Of a stretch of 64,000 nt of DNA, positions 1 through 11,088 are shown piece after piece; the stretch's first letter is position 1; every line of letters begins with the position of its first letter. Position numbers and translations under genes: made by a program. The stretch is from Auanema rhodensis (Eukaryota > Nematoda > Chromadorea > Rhabditida > Rhabditidae): assembly GCA_964057225.1 (NCBI GenBank), contig CAXKVF010000077.1, forward strand, positions 828,513-892,512. Reading direction: 5' to 3'. The notes beneath the pieces were generated by a model. That model saw only the letters and a program-made list of their open reading frames with translations, ran no database searches and had not been told where the DNA came from.

Positions 1-8
1 TCACGTGA
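1..8. other. Palindromic ACGT box 1 (TCACGTGA)
   Basis: CACGTG core inside an 8-bp palindrome. With the last base of the preceding monomer and position 9 it becomes a 10-bp palindrome, TTCACGTGAA, in internal copies. CACGTG is the E-box/G-box core bound by bHLH and some bZIP proteins; binding here is not shown. It recurs in nearly all copies. Exceptions seen by eye: TACGTG at the start of monomers such as 10, 17, 255 and 259, CACTTG in monomer 53 (about 9,157) and in the copy near 62,817, and CAGGTG near 51,397. Confidence 0.8.
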
Positions 9-31
9 AGCGAGTTACATACCAAGTGCAC

Positions 32-39
32 ATCACGTG
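32..39. other. ACGT box 2 (ATCACGTG)
   Basis: Second CACGTG (34-39), 32 bp from box 1. The octamer fits RTCACRTG, the budding-yeast CDEI/Cbf1 consensus, but the array is nothing like a yeast point centromere, so this is only a resemblance. I saw no copy in the window with the CACGTG core changed. The upstream T33 becomes G in monomers 196 and 229 (AGCACGTG). That near-invariance makes this the best candidate for a recognised site in the repeat. Confidence 0.75.
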
Positions 40-71
40 TACATTTAATTAGCATAAATTAAAGTTCACGT
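35..71. other. Imperfect dyad / potential cruciform, present in every monomer
   Basis: Seen in copy 1 and repeated every 176 bp. Inner arms TTTAATT (44-50) and AATTAAA (57-63) pair perfectly around the 6-nt loop AGCATA (51-56). Outward, A43 bulges, C42-G64 and A41-T65 pair, T40/T66 mismatch, then ACGTG (35-39) pairs with CACGT (67-71). The total is 14 pairs with one bulge and one mismatch. Dyad-rich satellites have been proposed to form non-B DNA at centromeres that lack CENP-B boxes. Whether this one extrudes is unknown. Changes inside it are few: T40C falls on the existing mismatch, and 64/65 changes occur only in monomers 126 and 144. Confidence 0.75.
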
Positions 72-72
72 A
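67..72. other. ACGT box 3 (CACGTA)
   Basis: Third ACGT core (68-71), 33 bp after box 2 and forming the right outer arm of the 35-71 dyad. It is lost (CACATA) in monomers 50 and 67, which are 2,992 bp apart and belong to the same 17-monomer duplication. Three ACGT cores at 32- and 33-bp spacing lie near three helical turns apart, so they would face the same side of linear B-form DNA. This phasing is computed from the sequence; function is not known. Confidence 0.7.
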
Positions 73-82
73 AATTTCAAAG

Positions 83-97
83 TCATGGTTACCATGC
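83..97. other. Small odd dyad TCATGGT-T-ACCATG(A/C)
   Basis: Centred on T90. A-type monomers have 7-bp arms (83-89 with 91-97); C-type copies such as this one break the outermost pair at 97. Many diagnostic variants fall on its paired positions and weaken it: G88T (GTTTACC), G88A, G87A (CATAGTT), C92T (GTTATC), C93T (GTTTACT). I saw no compensating double change, which argues against selection for this hairpin. Confidence 0.7.
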
Positions 98-106
98 ACC
101 AATATC

Positions 107-123
107 AATAAAAATTTGTTTTT
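107..123. other. A-tract cluster with AATAAA hexamer
   Basis: AATAAA (107-112) runs into AAAAATTT (110-117), then G and TTTTT (119-123). Adjacent A/T-tracts can favour DNA bending and rotational nucleosome positioning. The hexamer matches the metazoan poly(A) signal on the + strand, which may be chance in AT-rich DNA. Position 117 is a family marker (T, G in ATTGGT, C in ATTCG) and position 119 is G in a small group of Domain II copies (TTGGTTTTAG). Confidence 0.6.
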
Positions 124-1056
124 AGACTAATATGGACATGGGGAATCTAATTTTGAAAACCGCATCTCTTTATCTTTCACGTGAAGCGAGTTACATACCA
201 AGTGCACATCACGTGTACATTTAATTAGCATAAATTAAAGTTCACGTAAATTTCAAAGTCATGGTTACCATGAACCAATATCAATAAAAATTTGTTTTTA
301 GACTAATATGGACATGGGAAATCTAATTTTGAAAACCGCATCTCTTTATCTTTCACGTGAAGCGAATTACATACCAAGTGCACATCACGTGTACATTTAA
401 TTAGCATAAATTAAAGTTCACGTAAATTTCAAAGTCATGGTTACCATGAACCAATATCAATAAAAATTTGTTTTTAGACTAATATGGACATGGGGAATCT
501 AATTTTGAAAACCGCATCTCTTTATCTTTCACGTGAAGCGAGTTACATACCAAGTGCACATCACGTGTACATTTAATTAGCATAAATTAAAGTTCACGTA
601 AATTTCAAAGTCATGGTTACCATGCACCAATATCAATAAAAATTTGTTTTTAGACTAATATGGACATGGGGAATATAATTTTGAAAACCGCATCTCTTTA
701 TCTTTCACGTGAAGCGAATTACATACCAAGTGCACATCACGTGTACATTTAATTAGCATAAATTAAAGTTCACGTAAATTTCAAAGTCATGGTTACCATG
801 AACCAATATCAATAAAAATTTGTTTTTAGACTAATATGGACATGGGGAATCTAATTTTGAAAACCGCATCTCTTTATCTTTCACGTGAAGCGAGTTACAT
901 ACCAAGTGCACATCACGTGTACATTTAATTAGCATAAATTAAAGTTCACGTAAATTTCAAAGTCATGGTTACCATGCACCAATATCAATAAAAATTTGTT
1001 TTTAGACTAATATGGACATGGGGAATCTAATTTTGAAAACCGCATCTCTTTATCTT

Positions 1057-1936
1057 TCACGTGAAGCGAGTTACATACCAAGTGCACATCACGTGTACAT
1101 TTAATTAGCATAAATTAAAGTTCACGTAAATTTCAAAGTCATGGTTACCATGCACCAATATCAATAAAAATTTGTTTTTAGACTAATATGGACATGGGGA
1201 ATCTAATTTTGAAAACCGCATCTCTTTATCTTTCACGTGAAGCGAGTTACATACCAAGTGCACATCACGTGTACATTTAATTAGCATAAATTAAAGTTCA
1301 CGTAAATTTCAAAGTCATGGTTACCATGAACCAATATCAATAAAAATTTGTTTTTAAACTAATATGGACATGGGGAATCTAATTTTGAAAACCGCATCTC
1401 TTTATCTTTCACGTGAAGCGAGTTACATACCAAGTGCACATCACGTGTACATTTAATTAGCATAAATTAAAGTTCACGTAAATTTCAAAGTCATGGTTAC
1501 CATGCACCAATATCAATAAAAATTTGTTTTTAGACTAATATGGACATGGGGAATCTAATTTTGAAAACCGCATCTCTTTATCTTTTACGTGAAGCGAGTT
1601 ACATACCAAGTGCACATCACGTGTACATTTAATTAGCATAAATTAAAGTTCACGTAAATTTCAAAGTCATGGTTACCATGAACCAATATCAATAAAAATT
1701 TGTTTTTAGACTAATATGGACATGGGGAATCTAATTTTGAAAACCGCATCTCTTTATCTTTCACGTGAAGCGAGTTACATACCAAGTGCACATCACGTGT
1801 ACATTTAATTAGCATAAATTAAAGTTCACGTAAATTTCAAAGTCATGGTTACCATGAACCAATATCAATAAAAATTTGTTTTTAGACTAATATGGACATG
1901 GGGAATCTAATTTTGAAAACCGCATCTCTTTATCTT
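1057..1936 (+). repeat. Five-monomer block, copy 1 of a 7-monomer-offset duplication
   Basis: Monomers 7-11 read C, A (TTTTTAAACT), C, A (starting TTTTACG), A. The same series occurs 1,232 bp (7 x 176) downstream in monomers 14-18: TTTTTAAACT starts at 1,351 and 2,583. Confidence 0.8.
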
Positions 1937-2288
1937 TCACGTGAAGCAAGTTACATACCAAGTGCACATCACGTGTACATTTAATTAGCATAAATTAAAG
2001 TTCACGTAAATTTCAAAGTCATGGTTACCATGAAGCAATATCAATAAAAATTTGTTTTTAGACTAATATGGACATGGGGAATCTAATTTTGAAAACCGCA
2101 TCTTTTTATCTTTCACGTGAAGCGAATTACATACCAAGTGCACATCACGTGTACATTTAATTAGCATAAATTAAAGTTCACGTAAATTTCAAAGTCATGG
2201 TTACCATGAACCAATATCAATAAAAATTTGTTTTTAGACTAATATGGACATGGGGAATCTAATTTTGAAAACCGCATCTCTTTATCTT

Positions 2289-3168
2289 TCACGTGAAGCG
2301 AGTTACATACCAAGTGCACATCACGTGTACATTTAATTAGCATAAATTAAAGTTCACGTAAATTTCAAAGTCATGGTTACCATGCACCAATATCAATAAA
2401 AATTTGTTTTTAGACTAATATGGACATGGGGAATCTAATTTTGAAAACCGCATCTCTTTATCTTTCACGTGAAGCGAGTTACATACCAAGTGCACATCAC
2501 GTGTACATTTAATTAGCATAAATTAAAGTTCACGTAAATTTCAAAGTCATGGTTACCATGAACCAATATCAATAAAAATTTGTTTTTAAACTAATATGGA
2601 CATGGGGAATCTAATTTTGAAAACCGCATCTCTTTATCTTTCACGTGAAGCGAGTTACATACCAAGTGCACATCACGTGTACATTTAATTAGCATAAATT
2701 AAAGTTCACGTAAATTTCAAAGTCATGGTTACCATGCACCAATATCAATAAAAATTTGTTTTTAGACTAATATGGACATGGGGAATCTAATTTTGAAAAC
2801 CGCATCTCTTTATCTTTTACGTGAAGCGAGTTACATACCAAGTGCACATCACGTGTACATTTAATTAGCATAAATTAAAGTTCACGTAAATTTCAAAGTC
2901 ATGGTTACCATGAACCAATATCAATAAAAATTTGTTTTTAGACTAATATGGACATGGGGAATCTAATTTTGAAAACCGCATCTCTTTATCTTTCACGTGA
3001 AGCGAGTTACATACCAAGTGCACATCACGTGTACATTTAATTACCATAAATTAAAGTTCACGTAAATTTCAAAGTCATGGTTACCATGAACCAATATCAA
3101 TAAAAATTTGTTTTTAGACTAATATGGACATGGGGAATCTAATTTTGAAAACCGCATCTCTTTATCTT
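2289..3168 (+). repeat. Five-monomer block, copy 2 of the 7-monomer-offset duplication
   Basis: Monomers 14-18 repeat the marker order of monomers 7-11. The last one has a private change (TTACCAT for TTAGCAT near 3,040). Confidence 0.8.
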
Positions 3169-4048
3169 TCACGTGAAGCGAGTTACATACCAAGTGCACA
3201 TCACGTGTACATTTAATTAGCATAAATTAAAGTTCACGTAAATTTCAAAGTCATGGTTACCATGAACCAATATCAATAAAAATTTGTTTTTAGACTAATA
3301 TGGACATGGGGAATCTAATTTTGAAAACCGCATCTCTTTATCTTTCACGTGAAGCGAGTTACATACCAAGTGCACATCACGTGTACATTTAATTAGCATA
3401 AATTAAAGTTCACGTAAATTTCAAAGTCATGGTTACCATGAAGCAATATCAATAAAAATTTGTTTTTAGACTAATATGGACATGGGGAATCTAATTTTGA
3501 AAACCGCATCTCTTTATCTTTCACGTGAAGCGAGTTACATACCAAGTGCACATCACGTGTACATTTAATTAGCATAAATTAAAGTTCACGTAAATTTCAA
3601 AGTCATGGTTACCATGAAGCAATATCAATAAAAATTTGTTTTTAGACTAATATGGACATGGGGAATCTAAGTTTGAAAACCGCATCTCTTTATCTTTCAC
3701 GTGAAGCGAGTTACATACCAAGTGCACATCACGTGTACATTTAATTAGCATAAATTAAAGTTCACGTAAATTTCAAAGTCATGGTTACCATGAACCAATA
3801 TCAATAAAAATTTGTTTTTAGACTAATATGGACATGGGGAATCTAATTTTGAAAACCGCATCTCTTTATCTTTCACGTGAAGCGAGTTACATACCAAGTG
3901 CACATCACGTGTACATTTAATTAGCATAAATTAAAGTTCACGTAAATTTCAAAGTCATGGTTACCATGCACCAATATCAATAAAAATTTGTTTTTAGACT
4001 AATATGGACATGGGGAATCTAATTTTGAAAACCGCATCTCTTTATCTT

Positions 4049-7000
4049 TCACGTGAAGCGAGTTACATACCAAGTGCACATCACGTGTACATTTAATTAG
4101 CATAAATTAAAGTTCACGTAAATTTCAAAGTCATGGTTACCATGCACCAATATCAATAAAAATTTGTTTTTAGACTAATATGGACATGGGGAATCTAATT
4201 TTGAAAACCGCATCTCTTTATCTTTCACGTGAAGCGAGTTACATACCAAGTGCACATCACGTGTACATTTAATTAGCATAAATTAAAGTTCACGTAAATT
4301 TCAAAGTCATGGTTACCATGAACCAATATCAATAAAAATTTGTTTTTAGACTAATATGGACATGGGGAATCTAATTTTGAAAACCGCATCTCTTTATCTT
4401 TCACGTGAAGCGAGTTACATACCAAGTGCACATCACGTGTACATTTAATTAGCATAAATTAAAGTTCACGTAAATTTCAAAGTCATGGTTACCATGCACC
4501 AATATCAATAAAAATTTGTTTTTAGACTAATATGGACATGGGGAATCTAATTTTGAAAACCGCATCTCTTTATCTTTCACGTGAAGCGAGTTACATACCA
4601 AGTGCACATCACGTGTACATTTAATTAGCATAAATTAAAGTTCACGTAAATTTCAAAGTCATGGTTACCATGAACCAATATCAATAAAAATTTGTTTTTA
4701 GACTAATATGGACATGGGGAATCTAATTTTGAAAACCGCATCTCTTTATCTTTCACGTGAAGCGAGTTACATACCAAGTGCACATCACGTGTACATTTAA
4801 TTAGCATAAATTAAAGTTCACGTAAATTTCAAAGTCATGGTTACCATGCACCAATATCAATAAAAATTTGTTTTTAGACTAATATGGACATGGGGAATCT
4901 AATTTTGAAAACCGCATCTCTTTATCTTTCACGTGAAGCAAGTTACATACCAAGTGCACATCACGTGTACATTTAATTAGCATAAATTAAAGTTCACGTA
5001 AATTTCAAAGTCATGGTTACCATGAAGCAATATCAATAAAAATTTGTTTTTAGACTAATATGGACATGGGGAATCTAATTTTGAAAACCGCATCTCTTTA
5101 TCTTTCACGTGAAGCGAATTACATACCAAGTGCACATCACGTGTACATTTAATTAGCATAAATTAAAGTTCACGTAAATTTCAAAGTCATGGTTACCATG
5201 AACCAATATCAATAAAAATTTGTTTTTAGACTAATATGGACATGGGGAATCTAATTTTGAAAACCGCATCTCTTTATCTTTCACGTGAAGCGAGTTACAT
5301 ACCAAGTGCACATCACGTGTACATTTAATTAGCATAAATTAAAGTTCACGTAAATTTCAAAGTCATGGTTACCATGCACCAATATCAATAAAAATTTGTT
5401 TTTAGACTAATATGGACATGAGGAATCTAATTTTGAAAACCGCATCTCTTTATCTTTCACGTGAAGCGAGTTACATACCAAGTGCACATCACGTGCACAT
5501 TTAATTAGCATAAATTAAAGTTCACGTAAATTTCAAAGTCATGGTTACCATGAACCAATATCAATAAAAATTTGTTTTTAGACTAATATGGACATGGGGA
5601 ATCTAAGTTTGAAAACCGCATCTCTTTATCTTTCACGTGAAGCGAGTTACATACCAAGTGCACATCACGTGTACATTTAATTAGCATAAATTAAAGTTCA
5701 CGTAAATTTCAAAGTCATGGTTACCATGCACCAATATCAATAAAAATTTGTTTTTAGACTAATATGGACATGGGGAATCTAATTTTGAAAACCGCATCTC
5801 TTTATCTTTCACGTGAAGCGAGTTACATACCAAGTGCACATCACGTGTACATTTAATTAGCATAAATTAAAGTTCACGTAAATTTCAAAGTCATGGTTAC
5901 CATGAACCAATATCAATAAAAATTTGTTTTTAGACTAATATGGACATGGGGAATCTAATTTTGAAAACCGCATCTCTTTATCTTTCACGTGAAGCGAGTT
6001 ACATACCAAGTGCACATCACGTGTACATTTAATTAGCATAAATTAAAGTTCACGTAAATTTCAAAGTCATGGTTACCATGCACCAATATCAATAAAAATT
6101 TGTTTTTAGACTAATATGGAAATGGGGAATCTAATTTTGAAAACCGCATCTCTTTATCTTTCACGTGAAGCGAGTTACATACCAAGTGCACATCACGTGT
6201 ACATTTAATTAGCATAAATTAAAGTTCACGTAAATTTCAAAGTCATGGTTACCATGAACCAATATCAATAAAAATTTGTTTTTAGACTAATATGGACATG
6301 GGGAATCTAATTTTGAAAACCGCATCTCTTTATCTTTCACGTGAAGCGAGTTACATACCAAGTGCACATCACGTGTACATTTAATTAGCATAAATTAAAG
6401 TTCACGTAAATTTCAAAGTCATGGTTACCATGCACCAATATCAATAAAAATTTGTTTTTAGACTAATATGGACATGGGGAATCTAATTTTGAAAACCGCA
6501 TCTCTTTATCTTTCACGTGAAGCAAGTTACATACCAAGTGCACATCACGTGTACATTTAATTAGCATAAATTAAAGTTCACGTAAATTTCAAAGTCATGG
6601 TTACCATGAAGCAATATCAATAAAAATTTGTTTTTAGACTAATATGGACATGGGGAATCTAATTTTGAAAACCGCATCTCTTTATCTTTCACGTGAAGCG
6701 AATTACATACCAAGTGCACATCACGTGTACATTTAATTAGCATAAATTAAAGTTCACGTAAATTTCAAAGTCATGGTTACCATGAACCAATATCAATAAA
6801 AATTTGTTTTTAGACTAATATGGACATGGGGAATCTAATTTTGAAAACCGCATCTCTTTATCTTTCACGTGAAGCGAGTTACATACCAAGTGCACATCAC
6901 GTGTACATTTAATTAGCATAAATTAAAGTTCACGTAAATTTCAAAGTCATGGTTACCATGCACCAATATCAATAAAAATTTGTTTTTAGACTAATATGGA

Positions 7001-7216
7001 CATGAGGAATCTAATTTTGAAAACCGCATCTCTTTATCTTTCACGTGAAGCGAGTTACATACCAAGTGCACATCACGTGCACATTTAATTAGCATAAATT
7101 AAAGTTCACGTAAATTTCAAAGTCATGGTTACCATGAACCAATATCAATAAAAATTTGTTTTTAGACTAATATGGACATGGGGAATCTAATTTTGAAAAC
7201 CGCATCTCTTTATCTT
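4049..7216 (+). repeat. Tandem 9-monomer higher-order repeat (2 x 1,584 bp)
   Basis: Monomers 24-32 (4,049-5,632) and 33-41 (5,633-7,216) show the same type order C A C A C G A C A. Rare markers match: GCAAG in the G copy, GCGAATT in the next, CATGAGG (AGG at 5,421 and 7,005) and ACGTGCAC. Marker spacing is exactly 1,584 bp. Private differences include TAAGTTTG only in monomer 32 and GGAAATGGGG only in monomer 35. This is a recent tandem duplication by unequal exchange or a similar process. Confidence 0.88.
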
Positions 7217-8096
7217 TCACGTGAAGCGAGTTACATACCAAGTGCACATCACGTGTACATTTGATTAGCATAAATTAAAGTTCACGTAAATTTCAAAGTC
7301 ATGGTTACCATGAAGCAATATCAATAAAAATTTGTTTTTAGACTAATATTGACATGGGGAATCTAATTTTGAAAACCGCATCTCTTTATCTTTCACGTGA
7401 AGCGAGTTACATATCAAGTGCACATCACGTGTACATTTAATTAGCATAAATTAAAGTTCACGTAAATTTCAAAGTCATGGTTACCATGAACCAATATCAA
7501 TAAAAATTTGTTTTTAGACTAATATGGACATGGGGAATCTAATTTTGAAAACCGCATCTCTTTATCTTTCACGTGAAGCGAGTTACATACCAAGTGCACA
7601 TCACGTGTACATTTAATTAGCATAAATTAAAGTTCACGTAAATTTCAAAGTCATGGTTACCATGCACCAATATCAATAAAAATTTGTTTTTAGACTAATA
7701 TGGACATGGGGAATCTAAGTTTGAAAACCGCATCTCTTTATCTTTCACGTGAAGCGAGTTACATACCAAGTGCACATCACGTGTACATTTAATTAGCATA
7801 AATTAAAGTTCACGTAAATTTCAAAGTCATGGTTACCATGCACCAATATCAATAAAAATTTGTTTTTAGACTAATATGGACATGGGGAATCTAATTTTGA
7901 AAACCGCATCTCTTTATCTTTCACGTGAAGCGAGTTACATACCAAGTGCACATCACGTGTACATTTAATTAGCATAAATTAAAGTTCACGTAAATTTCAA
8001 AGTCATGGTTACCATGAACCAATATCAATAAAAATTTGTTTTTAGACTAATATGGACATGGGGAATCTAATTTTGAAAACCGCATCTCTTTATCTT

Positions 8097-8976
8097 TCAC
8101 GTGAAGCGAGTTACATACCAAGTGCACATCACGTGTACATTTAATTAGCATAAATTAAAGTTCACGTAAATTTCAAAGTCATGGTTACCATGCACCAATA
8201 TCAATAAAAATTTGTTTTTAGACTAATATGGACATGGGGAATCTAATTTTGAAAACCGCATCTCTTTATCTTTCACGTGAAGCGAGTTACATACCAAGTG
8301 CACATCACGTGTACATTTAATTAGCATAAATTAAAGTTCACGTAAATTTCAAAGTCATGGTTACCATGCACCAATATCAATAAAAATTTGTTTTTAGACT
8401 AATATGGACATGGGGAATCTAATTTTGAAAACCGCATCTCTTTATCTTTCACGTGAAGCGAGTTACATACCAAGTGCACATCACGTGTACATTTAATTAG
8501 CATAAATTAAAGTTCACGTAAATTTCAAAGTCATGGTTACCATGAACCAATATCAATAAAAATTTGTTTTTAGACTAATATGGACATGGGGAATCTAATT
8601 TTGAAAACCGCATCTCTTTATCTTTCACGTGAAGCGAGTTACATACCAAGTGCACATCACGTGTACATTTAATTAGCATAAATTAAAGTTCACATAAATT
8701 TCAAAGTCATGGTTACCATGAAGCAATATCAATAAAAATTTGTTTTTAGACTAATATGGACATGAGGAATCTAATTTTGAAAACCGCATCTCTATATCTT
8801 TCACGTGAAGCGAGTTACATACCAAGTGCACATCACGTGTACATTTAATTAGCATAAATTAAAGTTCACGTAAATTTCAAAGTCATGGTTACCATGAACC
8901 AATATCAATAAAAAATTTTTTTTAGACTAATATGGACATGGGGAATCTAATTTTGAAAACCGCATCTCTTTATCTT
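8097..8976 (+). repeat. Monomers 47-51, copy 1 of a 17-monomer-offset pair
   Basis: Order C C A G A. The G copy (monomer 50) carries both CACATAAATT (8,691) and TCTATATC. The same pair of markers is in monomer 67, exactly 2,992 bp (17 x 176) away. Confidence 0.82.
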
Positions 8977-11088
8977 TCACGTGAAGCGAGTTACATACCA
9001 AGTGCACATCACGTGTACATTTAATTAGCATAAATTAAAGTTCACGTAAATTTCAAAGTCATGGTTACCATGAACCAATATCAATAAAAATTTGTTTTTA
9101 GACTAATATGGACATGGGGAATCTAATTTTGAAAACCGCATCTCTTTATCTTTCACTTGAAGCGAGTTACATACCAAGTGCACATCACGTGTACATTTAA
9201 TTAGCATAAATTAAAGTTCACGTAAATTTCAAAGTCATGGTTACCATGAACCAATATCAATAAAAATTTGTTTTTAGACTAATATGGACATGGGGAATCT
9301 AATTTTGAAAACCGCATCTCTTTATCTTTCACGTGAAGCGAGTTACATACCAAGTGCACATCACGTGTACATTTAATTAGCATAAATTAAAGTTCACGTA
9401 AATTTCAAAGTCATGGTTACCATGAAGCAATATCAATACAAATTTGTTTTTAGACTAATATGGACATGGGGAATCTAATTTTGAAAACCGCATCTCTTTA
9501 TCTTTCACGTGAAGCGAGTTACATACCAAGTGCACATCACGTGTACATTTAATTAGCATAAATTAAAGTTCACGTAAATTTCAAAGTCATGGTTACCATG
9601 AACCAATATCAATAAAAATTTGTTTTTAGACTAATATGGACATGGGGAATCTAATTTTGAAAACCGCATCTCTTTATCTTTCACGTGAAGCGAGTTACAT
9701 ACCAAGTGCACATCACGTGTACATTTAATTAGCATAAATTAAAGTTCACGTAAATTTCAAAGTCATGGTTACCATGAACCAATATCAATAAAAATTTGTT
9801 TTTAGACTAATATGGACATGGGGAATCTAATTTTGAAAACCGCATCTCTTTATCTTTCACGTGAAGCGAGTTACATACCAAGTGCACATCACGTGTACAT
9901 TTAATTAGCATAAATTAAAGTTCACGTAAATTTCAAAGTCATGGTTACCATGAAGCAATATCAATAAAAATTTGTTTTTAGACTAATATGGACATGGGGA
10001 ATCTAATTTTGAAAACCGCATCTCTTTATCTTTCACGTGAAGCGAGTTACATACCAAGTGCACATCACGTGTACATTTAATTAGCATAAATTAAAGTTCA
10101 CGTAAATTTCAAAGTCATGGTTACCATGCACCAATATCAATAAAAATTTGTTTTTAGACTAATATGGACATGGGGAATCTAATTTTGAAAACCGCATCTC
10201 TTTATCTTTCACGTGAAGCGAGTTACATACCAAGTGCACATCACGTGTACATTTAATTAGCATAAATTAAAGTTCACGTAAATTTCAAAGTCATGGTTAC
10301 CATGAACCAATATCAATAAAAATTTGTTTTTAGACTAATATGGACATGGGGAATCTAATTTTGAAAACCGCATCTCTTTATCTTTCACGTGAAGCGAGTT
10401 ACATACCAAGTGCACATCACGTGTACATTTAATTAGCATAAATTAAAGTTCACGTAAATTTCAAAGTCATGGTTACCATGAACCAATATCAATAAAAATT
10501 TGTTTTTAGACTAATATGGACATGGGGAATCTAATTTTGAAAACCGCATCTCTTTATCTTTCACGTGAAGCGAGTTACATACCAAGTGCACATCACGTGT
10601 ACATTTAATTAGCATAAATTAAAGTTCACGTAAATTTCAAAGTCATGGTTACCATGAACCAATATCAATAAAAATTTGTTTTTAGACTAATATGGACATG
10701 GGGAATCTAATTTTAAAAACCGCATCTCTTTATCTTTCACGTGAAGCGAGTTACATACCAAGTGCACATCACGTGTACATTTAATTAGCATAAATTAAAG
10801 TTCACGTAAATTTCAAAGTCATGGTTACCATGAACCAATATCAATAAAAATTTGTTTTTAGACTAATATGGACATGGGGAATCTAATTTTGAAAACCGCA
10901 TCTCTTTATCTTTCACGTGAAGCGAGTTACATACCAAGTGCACATCACGTGTACATTTAATTAGCATAAATTAAAGTTCACGTAAATTTCAAAGTCATGG
11001 TTACCATGAAGCAATATCAATACAAATTTGTTTTTAGACTAATATGGACATGGGGAATCTAATTTTGAAAACCGCATCTCTTTATCTT

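Larger units (their letters stand above)
1..176 (+). repeat. Reference monomer (copy 1, C type)
   Basis: This copy defines the numbering used in the other entries. Left half (1-82): palindrome TCACGTGA (1-8), GTGCAC (26-31), ATCACGTG (32-39), AT-rich dyad TTTAATT/AATTAAA (44-63), CACGTA (67-72). Right half (83-176): small dyad TCATGGT-T-ACCATG (83-96), AATAAA (107-112), A-tracts AAAAATTT (110-117) and TTTTT (119-123), TTTTGAAAA (151-159), and a pyrimidine-rich end CTCTTTATCTT. This copy is the C type, with CATGCACC at 93-100. The commoner A type has CATGAACC. Since 176 is 2 mod 3, reading frame shifts at every monomer junction, so the unit cannot act as an in-frame protein repeat. Confidence 0.97.
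1..8624 (+). repeat. Domain I: mixed A/C-type monomers 1-49
   Basis: By eye 20 of 49 copies are the C type (97 = C), 6 are the G type (monomers 12, 20, 21, 29, 38, 42) and the rest are the A type. Local markers include GCGAATT and GCAAG near the left end of the unit, TTTTTAAACT, CATGAGG, ACGTGCAC and TAAGTTTG. They recur in the same order, showing 7-, 9- and 17-monomer duplications. No indel changes the 176-bp phase. Confidence 0.85.

Noticed and set aside
1-40. A functional promoter built on CACGTG boxes
   Set aside because: No consistent TATA or start-site context and no downstream gene. The boxes are described as motifs only.
8881-8940. Indel in the altered A-tract of monomer 51 (A6T8)
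   Set aside because: Length of the unit is still 176 bp. It can be explained by two substitutions (T>A and G>T), so it was not counted as an indel.
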